Of a stretch of 64,000 bases of DNA, positions 51,787-62,264 are shown piece by piece. Source of the DNA: Branchinecta lynchi. Its lineage: Eukaryota; Arthropoda; Branchiopoda; Anostraca; Branchinectidae. The notes under the pieces were generated by a model, which had not been told where the DNA came from, searched no databases, and saw only the letters and a program-made list of their open reading frames with translations. A program made the position numbers and the translations under genes. Each line of letters starts with the position of its first letter. Position 1 is the first letter of the stretch. The stretch is taken from NCBI GenBank assembly GCA_023053575.1, contig JAKZAP010000007.1, forward strand, positions 10,491,008 through 10,555,007, written 5' to 3'.

Positions 51787-52094
51787 CACTGTCAGAAGTT
51801 TCATAGCACATACCGCAAGGATGCGCGGTTTCAATAGAGTCTGTTGCGATTTACAAAAAAAAATTATGCATAACAAGCATTGCCAGGAAGAGCCGAAAAA
51901 CGCTGAAAAAGCACCTGCTGAATCTTCTGCTTGTCGTCATGGTGTTGATAAATTCAGCAAATACTTTTTTTGGCTCCCCTTGTAATGCTTGTTACGCATA
52001 ACAACGTTTTCAATATCAAAACAGATAGCATACCAAGTGTCGTCTGTTGCAACTGCGCATCCTTGTGTTACCTGTTATGAAACTTCTGACAGTG
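51787..52094. mobile_element. MITE family K, copy 1
   Basis: Ends CACTGTCAGAAGTTTCATA and TATGAAACTTCTGACAGTG are exact inverted repeats. Inner arms pair CGCAAGGATGCGCGGTTTCA with TGCAACTGCGCATCCTTGTG, and TTATGCATAACAAGCATTGC with GTAATGCTTGTTACGCATAA. The centre has GGAAGAGCCGAAAAACGC. No clear target duplication. Confidence 0.85.
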
Positions 52095-53811
52095 CACTGG
52101 AGTTCCCACTTAACTTTCGTTGACATAAAAACTGTGCACCGCGGACAAAATTTTACATTACAGAATTCGAGAAACATACATTGCCCAAATGTGTAATGTA
52201 CAATTTCGAAAGTATCCGACCCAGCTAGTTAGACAGAACGATTAAATCTGCCCGCGAAGGGGAACACACTATGTTCTATATCCCAGCGCTGATATTGAGT
52301 CCTGAAGGGCTGCGTCGAGACCCTTGATAGCCTAACAATTTCAAAGATGGGCAATAAACGAAAAAATCGGCACGACGTCGCGAAACTGGGCTATCGGCCT
52401 TTAAAGTATGATTCAGCTACAGCTCGAATTAGGTGATTGTCACCCACCACAAAAATCTAAATTTCAACTAAACTTACTATCGAAAGGCACAGATTATTGA
52501 AAAGAAACACGGATCAGAGGAGAGCTTACGAGAAACGTACACCATTTTCAAGATCCTGAACTGACCGTACCTAGCAACCAAACATTCAAAGAAACCCGTC
52601 GTGTGCACGTGATGGGGAAGTGGTTTGAAAAGAGTTCGCGCCCGATTATCCAAGCAAAATTCCCACATGTATCGGTTTCCGCGTCACCTGCCGGATTCCG
52701 CCTAACTGGATAAGTTCTGACGGCAATGGCAGTCAGTTTTCCCACGGGGACCAATGGGACAGGCGGAGTCTCCAGTGGGAAAAATATTCACTTAAAACCA
52801 ATCCCCCTTCACCACCCATCGCGGGAGAAAACTATTTTTTCCTTGGCCCGTCCCATAAATCAATATTTTTGTTATTGAGAGCCGCCTACTTGCATTGTAA
52901 CATATCCTAACATCCCCCTCAGACAGCTAACATGAACAAGCAAAGGTTTAAAACCGTTAACGCTCTTGTTTTTTTGTGCTTAAAAAGCATACGACGCGTG
53001 GCTCCACTGTAACTTTTCCTAGAATATAACAATAATTCGACTTCAAACTTCAAATCTAAGTCAGAGCGAAAGTGCAAACTGGATTCTAGTAGGTGTTTGA
53101 GACTTCCTGACTACGATTCCAGGAATCGGAGAAGCGGGATATGTTGCTTTTAAGTTTAACTTTAAATCGAGAAAGCCAAGCCGCACGGCGCACCCCTCAC
53201 ATACACGACAAACAAGGTTTCGAGGGAATCGGTCAACTGCCAACCCTTTTAAAGGAAAACCAACCAACTTCTTCCCTCAGCACACACACACCATCAGAAA
53301 TATACTAAAATATGTCAGCGTAATTCCAACAAACATGCAATAACACACAATATGTCGATGTTACAGATAAATCGTGTTATGAGCCTTTTCCTTACAGATC
53401 AGAGGATGTCCTCATGTTCAACCGCGACGGTCTTGAGAGGACTCACTAAACATGATTTGCAACGTAGCTATAGCAAAACAGATAACAGTTGCAAGTACTT
53501 CCAAGGTCATAACGGAAAATATTCTGCAACGTCAACGATGTGTTTTCCCATTTATGATGAAATTGCGCATCACTATCTGAATATTATGAAACTTTTGACA
53601 TTGCAATAAGGTCAGAATCTTCGTAAAGGTGCCGCAACCATAACAAACCACTGGAGAACGTCTATCAGACAGACTAAAGGCTTGCATCTTTACAAGGCAA
53701 GCAGACGACATATTTTCCGTATCACAAACAATATAGCGAATGGTATCCCTTCAGCTCAAGGAGCCACGCATGGAACTCGGTGAAATAGTTGGCGGCCTTA
53801 AATTACGTAGA
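52095..53811. other. No gene recognised
   Basis: Only short frames in both strands. A GAAACTTTTGACATTGCAAT block near 53587 resembles the end of MITE K and may be a worn relative. Otherwise nothing I can support. Confidence 0.35.
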
Positions 53812-54147
53812 CACTGTCAGAAGCATCATAACAGGTAACCCGAGGATGCACAGTATCAACAGACGACACTTGGGATGTTATCTGTTGTGATTTCAAACGT
53901 CATGCATTAAATGATATGGATAACACGCGTTGGCAGGAAGAGCCGAAAGACCGCGCTATCGGCTGACTTTTCCGGTATCAGACGACAAACACGAAAGCTG
54001 GCAGATGCTTTTTTTGGCGGTTTTCAATGCTCGTTATGCACAACATTTAATGCCTAATGTTTTCAAAATCACCAAAAATAAAATCCCAAGTGTTGTCTGT
54101 TGAAACTGCGCATCCTTACGTTATCTGTATTGAAACTTCTGACAGTG
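53812..54147. mobile_element. MITE family K, copy 2
   Basis: Ends CACTGTCAGAAGCATCATAA and TGAAACTTCTGACAGTG. Inner pairs include GAGGATGCACAGTATCAACA with TGTTGAAACTGCGCATCCTT, and AACAGACGACACTTGGGATG with CCCAAGTGTTGTCTGTTG. Same GGAAGAGCCGAAAGACCGC centre as copy 1. Confidence 0.85.
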
Positions 54148-54828
54148 CAGTTTCCCACTCGCGGTCTCAAAATCAGAGGCATGTTTCCGCTTCTGTACAA
54201 CTTTTGCCTTTTTAATCCTACAGACTAAGCAGTGACACAATTTCAGTAAACCTTTGGGGGGGGGGGGGTAATTTTTTTTGCGCAATGCCAGGTCTATTAC
54301 GCAAACTCAGGATGTAATTACTCTTTCAGGGGTGAATTTAACTTTCCGAATATACGCATTCTTTGCACTTAGCCATTGAAACCTATTTAGCGGCCAACAA
54401 ATATCCCCAAGGAGAAAATCTAGGTCCCCCCACCCCAAATGGCGCCCCTGAACCTAAACTGACTGTAGATCACGTTTGTAGTGGCTAGCAATCTGTTCTT
54501 GGTATTCACAGCAAGGGCAATGCGAAATTCGAACTGAAGGCCGAAAGAAAATCGTCGTTGCATCCGAAACTTTCTCAGGACTCGGTATGCACGTCACTGT
54601 TAACTGACATCGATTTTCGCTCATATCTCTAAGTGGGACCATATGGAATTTCTGGCTGCGCCACATGCAGTTCCATTTGGAAATAGCTTTTAGACGAGCA
54701 CATCATCCAACCAAACCCGAGCTGGGTTCATCTGCGGATCATCCGACGCTGCCAACAGAATTCAACTAAAAGTTGTCAACTGAATAAGCGCCACATAACT
54801 AAATTATCATCAAAAGCACGAATTGCAC
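54148..54828. other. Probable 3' flank / 3' UTR side of MED26; nothing else
   Basis: Lies downstream of the MED26 stop on the minus strand. A 10-G run at 54257 and CCCCCCACCCCAAATGGCGCCCCTGAA at about 54425 suggest a hAT-type MITE fragment. No coding sequence. Confidence 0.35.
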
Positions 54829-55616
54829 CTAATCAACAATAACGTAAGGCAATAAATGTATAAGTTCGCCGTTTAACGACTCCACGCTAAGGGTCTCCTG
54901 CCATTCATGAAACTGATTCTGGAAATCTCTGTTCCCATTCACATTTTCCACTTGTTCACTCTGATATCGCTCCACATCACTGTCATCAACTGGACGTTTT
55001 TCAGGAATTTCCTCTAGCTCCTCCTCCTCTAAGACACTATAGTCTATGGGTGGAAGCTTCGCAAGGATATCTTCTAACGTTTCTCGCTTAAGGGCAGGTG
55101 CCTCTTCTGTTTTTACACGAGTCAGTGGCTCGGGTGGGAGTAGGCCTAATATAGGCGGTTTTAACTCAGGTTCATCGTCCACCACGACGATGGAGGGGCT
55201 AGGTTCTCGCGCAAACACGAGACCAGGGGAGCCAGTTCTTAGGGCCATCTCATCGATAAGCTGCTGCGTGGTTTTCACTTTAGACGTCCGCGGCTTCCGC
55301 TCGAGGTCTAAAAGACGCGAAACGGGTTTCCGCTCCAACTCATTGCTCGCACTATCACCGTTTGTTTTCGGGGAAAGAACTTTGATTCTCTTGCTGAGAG
55401 GTGTCTCATCGTTTTCCTCCGCTTTCCGCGGCCGCTTCACGGCACCGCTGGCACTTTTGGGAGGCGCATAACTCGCTACCGACACGGTATTTAAATTGGC
55501 GTCTAATTTGGAAACACTAAGGAAGGAGGGGGGCGGCCTCCCCGGTCCAGGACTGAGAGATTTTGAGGCCACTACGGATGTGGTTAAGTTCGGAGTGGCG
55601 GCTCGGGAGCTCTGAC
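54829..55616 (-). CDS. MED26: Mediator subunit 26, last coding exon (about 261 codons)
   Basis: The minus-strand exon starts right after the acceptor TTTAATTTCAG (55617-55619) and ends at TAG (54829-54831). It encodes a Ser/Pro-rich region with KRPRKAEENDETPLSKRIK (nuclear signal-like), VKTTQQLIDEMALRTGSPGL, a VVVDDEPELKPP stretch, an acidic LEEEELEEIPEKRP patch and the terminus FHEWQETL...GELIHLLPYVIVD. The KTTQ(E/Q)L motif and an end of the form W(x)..LNxLPYVxxD are hallmarks of MED26, the Mediator subunit that links to elongation factors. The N-terminal TFIIS-N domain must come from upstream exons (higher coordinates), which I did not find before 64000. The open frame continues past the acceptor for 30 codons into intron sequence. 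Identification rests on short motifs, hence moderate confidence. Confidence 0.7.
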
Positions 55617-55822
55617 CTGAAATTAAAAACTTTAAAGATTTCCAATTGAGTCCGCACCGGTATAATAGTATAATTAACGCCCTCAAGTAGGAACAATGCA
55701 ACCTCATTGGATATTGTATCTAGGTTAATGTTGTTTTGTTTTTGTAGTCGCTGTTTTTTCTTCTTCTTCTTTTCTCACATACTCCATCTTTCCTCCTTTC
55801 TGCTGTTGATAGGCAATAAAAT

Positions 55823-55841
55823 ATTTCATTCATTCATTCAT
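55823..55841 (+). repeat. (ATTC)n microsatellite
   Basis: About five ATTC units after GGCAATAAAATATTTC, in the intron upstream of the MED26 exon; resembles a LINE tail. Confidence 0.85.
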
Positions 55842-55992
55842 ATTTCCTGGTGCTCCCCACTCAACTCGCCAAGCTGACTCGTTCTGTTGTGTCATTTGTG
55901 TTTTAGAGATTTCAATCCTGGTACAATCATTGCATTGTGGTGAGTTCGAAATTCTTAAGCTGAATTCCAATCATGTAAAACCAACTACAGAG

Positions 55993-56464
55993 AGCGTGTT
56001 CCATCCTACTTACCGTAGTTACTACGCATGGCGTCACGTATTCTGGCTTTTCGCCGTCAAGGCTGGAACGATTTTTCTATTTTCCAGCAGGATCTCACGC
56101 CAGAGGCGAATCCGACCAATCACGTTACAGAGATGCGTAGTTACTACGCTTACTACGGTCCCGAGTATGGTAAGCAAATAATAACCGTTCCAACCTTGTC
56201 GGAATAGTAACTAATAGTTATTATTTGCTTACCATACTCGGGACCGTAGTAAGCGTAGTAACTACGCTAACGTAGTTAGTAGTAACTAACTACTTACAGA
56301 GATGCGTAGTTACTACGCTTACTACGGTCCCGAGTATGGTAAGCAAATAATAACTATTAGTTACTATTCAGACAAGGTTGGAACGGTCAGCGTAGTAACT
56401 TTTCGTGAGGATGGAACGGAAATAGTAACTATTAGTAACTTTTGTTAGAAGGGTGGAACACGCT
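55993..56464. mobile_element. MITE family D, copy 1, with 5-bp target duplication
   Basis: Ends AGCGTGTTCCATCC and GGGTGGAACACGCT are inverted repeats. CAGAG lies on both sides (55988-55992 and 56465-56469), a perfect 5-bp duplication. The interior has several nested palindromes of the form GCGTAGTTACTACGC and TAGTAACTAATAGTTATT, including an inverted repeat of GAGATGCGTAGTTACTACGC with its own tail. No coding sequence. It lies in the intron or upstream region of MED26. Confidence 0.9.
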
Positions 56465-57527
56465 CAGAGATTGCACCCTACCCGACGAAAATGGATGTTT
56501 CCACACCATCCTCAGAGGGAGCATAACAAAGTAATCTAACATTAGGCGGTATAGAACTTTCGACTTTGAGCATAAACTACCGGCGTTCGTAATTATTGGG
56601 AGTCTGTTAGTTGCTAGCAGAGTAAAATAACTCTAGAGAGTAATGCGCGAACTTTGAGAAAGTGACACACAGTCAAATCGCAGCGACACTAGCTCCGCTA
56701 GAGGAAACGAACATCCCTACTGAAAATCAACCAGTCGTTAACGACCGCTGGCTCTGATCTGATCCTGGATGTATTAGTCTGGGGTCCACTGAACCGAAAG
56801 TCTTCTCCTTCTAAAAGTGGACGGACTTACTCGGGCAACACCTCTAGAGATCACACGACCTCCCGTACGTTCTGTTACTCACGAAAGTTACCGGGATACA
56901 GCTTTTTGGTATATCGGACATGCTTTTCTAACCTCTTACACTCTAACTATTCTGCGGTTGCGGTTTGTGCTGTTACATCCGCGGTCCAACTTTCGACCAA
57001 TCAAAAGCAAGCAGATGTAAACAAACATTCAAACATTTCTGAAGCAGCGTTGCCGCCTGTCGCAGAAATCTGCGGTTAATGACAGTTTTCACTTCTTCGA
57101 CAGAGCAAGCCAAAATTCTACGACCGGTTCCTTGCAAGTAAATATAAAAAGTAAGCAAAAAATCTTTTGCGGCCAAAAGTCACATGTTCCAGACAAGAAA
57201 AAGTGGCAATAGTGTTTACAAACCAAGAATTCCAAGATATTTCACCTGAGAATTGGAGGATATTAAGAAGAATAAACAGGTAAAAATCATTCAAGCAGAG
57301 CTGCAATGTGGTTGTTCTTGAGTGTGGGTTAAGGCCTTTTAGGTAGTAGAAAGCTCCACTTGCTTATAGGCCCAGATTAAACAGCAAATAAGTTGGACTG
57401 TCGAGAGTTTAAGATTATTCATGGTAGGTATTGTTTTTTGTGAATGTTACAGAACTGTTAGTCAGTCCATTATAAAAGCCTCATTTTTGGAGGCCGGAGG
57501 ATATGCTAAGTTACTGTCACTGTCAGA

Positions 57528-57775
57528 GGCGTTACTAGCTGAAATGTTTGTCGGGGGGGGGGGGGGGGGGCAAGGTATTTACTGACTGTTGTTGCAGAAA
57601 GAAGAACTGTTTTCAAGAACAAAAATGAGATCTTTGAAAAATAATTGACTGATTTAAAAAAATGACTGTTTTGACAAAAAATCAACTGATTTTCAGGAAA
57701 AATAACTGTTTTCATGAAAAAAAAAAATTATTTTGACGGAAAATTGCAGTGCTTAACGCCAACTCAGTTATTTTT
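57528..57775 (+). mobile_element. hAT-like MITE remnant with repeated ACTGTTTT units
   Basis: CAGAGGCGTTACTAGCTGAA and a 17-G run lead to GGTATTTACTGACTGTTG, as in 31963-32060 and 30905-31111. The interior repeats AACTGTTTTCA/ATGACTGTTTTGACAAAA at short spacing. The right end is cut by the foldback element at 57806. Confidence 0.5.
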
Positions 57776-57805
57776 TACAGACTGGCCGGACACATTTGGA
57801 GGATA

Positions 57806-58036
57806 TTTGATCGTGCAAAACGGATACGTCAGCTGAATTTTATTGGAGCTATATTTCAGCCCTTCTTGGCAAGGGTCCTCTTCAGGCTCAAAACCGCTCA
57901 AGTTGGAAAATGAACTTGAGGGAAGGGTTCGTTTTTCCAACTTGAGCGGTTTTGAGCCTGAAGAGGCCCTTGCCAAGAACGGCCGAAGTATAGCTCCAAG
58001 AAAATTCAGCTGACGTATCCATTTTGCACCATCAAA
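57806..58036. mobile_element. Foldback element E, near-perfect 230-bp palindrome
   Basis: ATATTTGATCGTGCAAAACG at the left pairs with CATTTTGCACCATCAAATAT at the right. The pairing runs almost to the centre: TCAGCTGAATTTTATTGGAG, CTTCTTGGCAAGGGTCCTCT, TCAAAACCGCTCAAGTTGGA all have their inverse. The loop is only about ten bases around GAGGGAAGGG. Fragments of the same family lie at 12240-12340, 50100-50210 and at the very start of the window. Confidence 0.9.
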
Positions 58037-58673
58037 TATGATTCGCAGTCAGCTTGGGCTGAAGGAATATTTACACTTGGAAGGGTCGCCCCCCCCCCCA
58101 CAGTTGTGATACCCCTGTTCACTGTACATACTGTACGGATGTCTGACGCTTGTCGGCCATGCCACATGGCTATTTCCATTTTTTTTTATGATAACTTAAC
58201 TAATTTGAGCAGCTAAAAAGGCTGAGAAGCTCAGTAGCAAAGACGGGTTACAGTAAATCAGTAGCTTAGTGAATAACCTAGATGCTGTGAGTCTCCGACT
58301 AGTCAGCAGAGATATTTTCATATCCTGTGGTTTGATCATTAGTAGGGTACAGGGAAAAAATACAGAACCCTGAAGCTGCTACGCACAACTATGGTAGTCA
58401 GAATAAAGTTTACTTGCAAAAATCTCCATTATTATAAAAGGCTAACCATGTTGAGTCCCTAATATGTGTTTGTATTGTTTATTTTCTTTTTCTTATGAGA
58501 TATTTTATGGTCTTTGTTTGCCACTAGTTAGCCAAGCTAAAAATCAACAAATTTTATTGTATTATATTTGTTTTAACAACTGTAAATTCCTCTGTAATTG
58601 CAAGGTTTGTTAATACTATATTATCTAAGTACCTATGGTGTTGTAACATATTTTATTCTTTACAGGAAATTGA
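58037..58673. other. No gene recognised
   Basis: AT-rich sequence with no repeat or exon I can support. The end (TTTATTCTTTACAG) is a good splice acceptor before the decayed coding element that follows. Confidence 0.4.
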
Positions 58674-60060
58674 ATGGATCAACTGACCAAGAAGCAGGTC
58701 CGGATTGCGAATAGCCTAAAGAAAGAGGAGAAATCTGACTTCTTATTTTGTGCCAAACACGGATATTCTTCCTTTATCAGAGGCTTGAGTCCTGGACAAG
58801 CTCAGTGATACATTGAAGACAGTAAGAGACTGGCACTACAGGCCTCTGATGACTACAATGGCAGGTGCTGCTATTGCCAGCACCTAAATCTTTGGTGGCA
58901 TGCAGTGAGAAGGCCAAATATCATGAAAAGTTTACCAAGGGGTTTCTCAATCTTTAATCAGTGGAAGAAGAGATTGTAGGTGGTTACGGTTTGCCAAAAA
59001 TGGATGCTGTTTGCCAACAGCCCATAAAAGAGAAAACTGATTGACTTTTCTATGTGTATTTGTGCCAAACAACTGACATCGCTCCTTGGTCACAGGCTAA
59101 AGTGTTGGACAAGCTAAGTGATTTGCTGCAAAAAAGCTCATGACTGCAATGTCAAAACCTGATTTTTGTGATTGTGTGTTGCATGAAACTTGTAGGAAAA
59201 AGTTTTTTTCCACTTCTAAGTCCTCAGTCTTGTTAGCTGATGGGACTTCTGACACTGTGCAACTTGGACATCAACATCAACTCCTAGTCCCATGGTCCTA
59301 CAGTTAAGGTCTCAAAGTGTTGACTTTTCATATACTGACACTTTCCTCTTTTACCTGAAAAAAGAATGTAAAGAGAGGCCAGAGTCTCAACTTCGCAGAG
59401 TTTCTGAAGCGTCAAGGAGCGTTAACATAGTAATTGAACATGCTTGTGCACTAACTGAGCGAGATATTCTTCTTGCTTCTGGATGCAGGGCTCGTGATCT
59501 TGTTGCAGAGAAGGCCAGGTATCTCGATAAATGCTTGAGGAACTTGTGATGGAAATTGAACCAAACTGTAAATGATGGTAGTGTGTACAAAACATCACAA
59601 ATCAGAGAATACTTTTCTGTCCTTTTAAAGCAGAGTGACAGCCATACTATGAAACGGCTGAAGAATCGCCTAAAAATGATCTCCGTATACATCTTTTGCC
59701 ACGCAAAAGGAGCCCATGTGGCTGTCACCCACCGACAGATCATTTTTTTTTTTGCACTGGCTGCGTGCATTTTTGTAATTTTCCGTGTAGACGCAAGCTC
59801 ACGACCCAATACCTGTCTCTTTGAACCCACTGGACTATGGATGGGCCGATGAGATACGTGGGGGAGCAAAAGCAGTGGCAACTGATGGGCCATATTTTTC
59901 CAGACAGTGTGGTCGGTGTTTTTTGTGCCTGCAAGAAATCTTGCAGCAAAAATGCTCATGTGCTGTAACCAAGAGATCTCGTGATTTACTATGCGCATCC
60001 GGGGGGAAATGTGTCAATGTCATTGTAATAGACGAGGAAGAAGAGGATTTCGAAGCCTAA
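58674..60060 (+). pseudogene. Decayed multi-frame protein-coding element, probably transposon-derived
   Basis: Starts MDQLTKKQVRIANSLKKEEK after a CTTTACAG acceptor. The recognisable sequence then moves through frames: SVLLADGTSDTVQLGHQHQL near 59230, LFYLKKECKERPESQLRRVS with RDILLASGCRARDLVAEKARYLDKCLRN at 59350-59547, GSVYKTSQIREYFSVLLK with KRLKNRL at 59580-59680, and NPLDYGWADE...CFLCLQEILQQKCSCA...LCASGGKC at 59820-60020, ending in an acidic tail DEEEEDFEA. The Cys-rich end and the RDLVAxxARYLDKC motif resemble large uncharacterised proteins common beside mobile elements in invertebrate genomes. At least five frame breaks and several stops show it is dead. Class not certain; no DDE triad located. 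Confidence 0.55.
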
Positions 60061-61312
60061 CTCATTTGTGATTAAATATGAAAGTTGACAGGACCAACTT
60101 TTGCAAATATGGTTTTAATAAATGTACTCTTTCACCGTAAAAAAAACATACCTAAATAAACTTTTCCATTGTTTCTGAAGGATAGTTATTAGTCAGAGTT
60201 GGAATCACCGTAGCTGGTTAGCTGATAATAGTTTTCGATCCGCTTTAGAAAAATTAAATGGAACGCCAAGACATCCGAATTTGAGTGTTGGTGCGTAACA
60301 TCTTTAGCACATGTCTGATCCCAGTATCCCGCCCAGATTCGAAATCAGCGGGGTCGATTTACCTAGAATCCATCGTCGGATCAGCTGCCCCCGACGGGAA
60401 AGCTACTTTTCACATTTTGATACTTGGGCCCCAGACTATATGCACCGCATCTTAGCCTTGCTAGAATTGTCTACGTCCGCCACTGTACCCACGAACAGTT
60501 TGCTGAAGCTTCTCTCGCGAAGCGAGCTGGGCACGCTGCGACGGAGGCCCGTTTTTGATGCATGGGAAGGATAGGTCTTTGCATTACTCTCTAAAGGTAT
60601 TTTGCTCTGGTTGCTAGAAACATCAATCAGACTTTTCCTTAGAGTTTTACTGGAAATGAGAGTTTGGCGGCTTCAAAGTTTGAACACAAAAACAAAGTCT
60701 CGCATCTTACTGGTCGGTAACGCTATGACTTGGTGCCGAACCCAACCAATAGGAAGAAAAATTCGGTTTTGCAGTAATGGTTTGAAGCATTTAAGCTCTC
60801 ATTTCTGATGAAACTTTTCTACAAAACATGATTATACAACCAAGAAAGAGCCAGAATAAATTTTACATCCATGTACAGGCTCAGAGCAGTTACCAAACGC
60901 CAATAATACAGTCTCCAAGTAAAAAGTACAATTCGTCACAATATTAAATTATTTTGTTTATGATCCTTTCCGTTTTCGTCGGATTGGCTGCATTCTCTCT
61001 ATACTTACTTCTCTCTAATATACTCGAAAGACACCTCAACTGTGTGATTATTCGCCGTTCAACGAACGGCTTTCAAGCTCCCTACCTCTTTCTGATGTTT
61101 TATTTGCCCGGCCTTATGGATATTGGCCTTTTTTTTTCTTCAATCAATCAAGTTTATTCCAAATAGCTAAAACCTAGAAGTGGAATACGAATTTCACCGC
61201 CGCACACTGCTGAAGAGGGAAGTTAGGAGAGGGCCAGTTCATACTTGCCTTATCTAGCACTAAAATCTGTACTCGCTTATCGATCCCAAATAAAACGGAA
61301 CAGTTGTGTCAA
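60061..61312. other. No gene recognised
   Basis: An 87-codon plus-strand frame at 60311-60574 (GC-richer, PRIHRRISCPRRESYF) shows no family I know. A shared 70-bp segment lies at 61141-61205. The rest is AT-rich. Confidence 0.35.
61141..61205 (+). repeat. Shared 70-bp segment, copy 2
   Basis: CAATCAATCAAGTTTATTCC and AAATAGCTAAAACCTAGAAG match 44133-44200. Possibly the inverted tail of a LINE. Confidence 0.6.
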
Positions 61313-61317
61313 CTTAG

Positions 61318-61603
61318 AGCGTGTTCCACCTTACTTACCGTAATTAATACGCATGACGTCACGAATTCTAGCTTTTTACCGTCAAGGCTGGAACGATTTT
61401 TCAATTTTCCAGCAGAATATCATGCCATGGGCGAATCCGACCAATCCCGTTACAGAGATGCGTAGTTACCACGCTTACTATGCTCCCGAGCATGGTAAGC
61501 AAATAGTTACTATTTTGAGAAGGCTGGAACGGTCAGCGTGGTAACTTTTCACGAGGTTGGAACGAACATAGTAACTAATATTGTTAGAAGGGCGGAAAAT
61601 GCT
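61318..61603. mobile_element. MITE family D, copy 2, with 5-bp target duplication
   Basis: Ends AGCGTGTTCCACC and GGCGGAAAATGCT. CTTAG lies on both sides (61313-61317 and 61604-61608). The interior shares GACGTCACGAATTCTAGCTT, CAAGGCTGGAACGATTTTTC and ACAGAGATGCGTAGTTACCA with copy 1, but lacks about 190 bp of its nested palindromes. Confidence 0.9.
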
Positions 61604-61608
61604 CTTAG

Positions 61609-62070
61609 CCGTCCTTTTAGACGCAAAATATCTCTTTGACTGCCACATCAAATATGAACGAGAGATTACCAGGCTGAAGGATTTGTGTTTCAGTGTATGA
61701 ATGGATTAGCCCCCCATGTCTAAGAGTTTTTTACAAAACAAATAGTGACCTGCATAATTATGGAACAAGGCATAGTGATGTTATAGTTGTGGATTTATGT
61801 CATGGTAACCGGTCTTCATTTTCAATGAAACACCTGGGTCCATCTGTATGGAATGAACTACCAGTGAGCATTAGGGCGGCGGAACACGTACCTCAGTTTA
61901 AAATGTAATAAAAAGATAATTTTTTGGGCATAAATGCTGAATTTTATTATGGGTGGTAAGGGAGCAAGGACTTTTGTTTACAGATTTTTTTTTTCATACA
62001 TTTTTTCTACCTCATACATTTTTTCTCCAGCGCAAAAGTGTTGTTTTTTATTTATTTATTCATGAATGTT
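61609..62070 (+). pseudogene. LINE 3' end relic (C-terminus and tail)
   Basis: Reads ERLPG-like start, then LQVYECMNGLAPPCLRVFYK, NSDLHNYGTRHSDVIVVDLC and GPSVWNELPVSIRAAEHVPQFK. The NGLAP, HNYxTRxxD and WNxLPxxIR blocks are the standard C-terminal end of CR1/L2/Jockey-type LINE ORF2. It ends in an AT-rich tail with TTATTTATTTATTC. 5' truncated; a MITE D copy lies directly before it. Confidence 0.8.
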
Positions 62071-62157
62071 GAAAATAAAAACTTGAACAAGCACGACCTA
62101 TCGGTGTGGGATATAGTTAGAGTTTTATTTGCAGTTGATTAGATATTCGATTTAGGG

Positions 62158-62264
62158 GTCATTGTTCATCAACGTGCTATTCTATCTCGATTACCTGGAT
62201 ACTGCGCTCTCTCTTTGGACATTCTTACTGGACTTGATAAGGTTATTCGAATATTTGTTATTGT
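62158..62264 (+). other. 5' UTR of a full-length-looking LINE
   Basis: Begins where a worn family B piece (GTTGATTAGATATTCGATTT) ends and leads to ORF1 at 62265. The boundary is inferred from the end of the family B sequence; the promoter is not identifiable. Confidence 0.4.
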
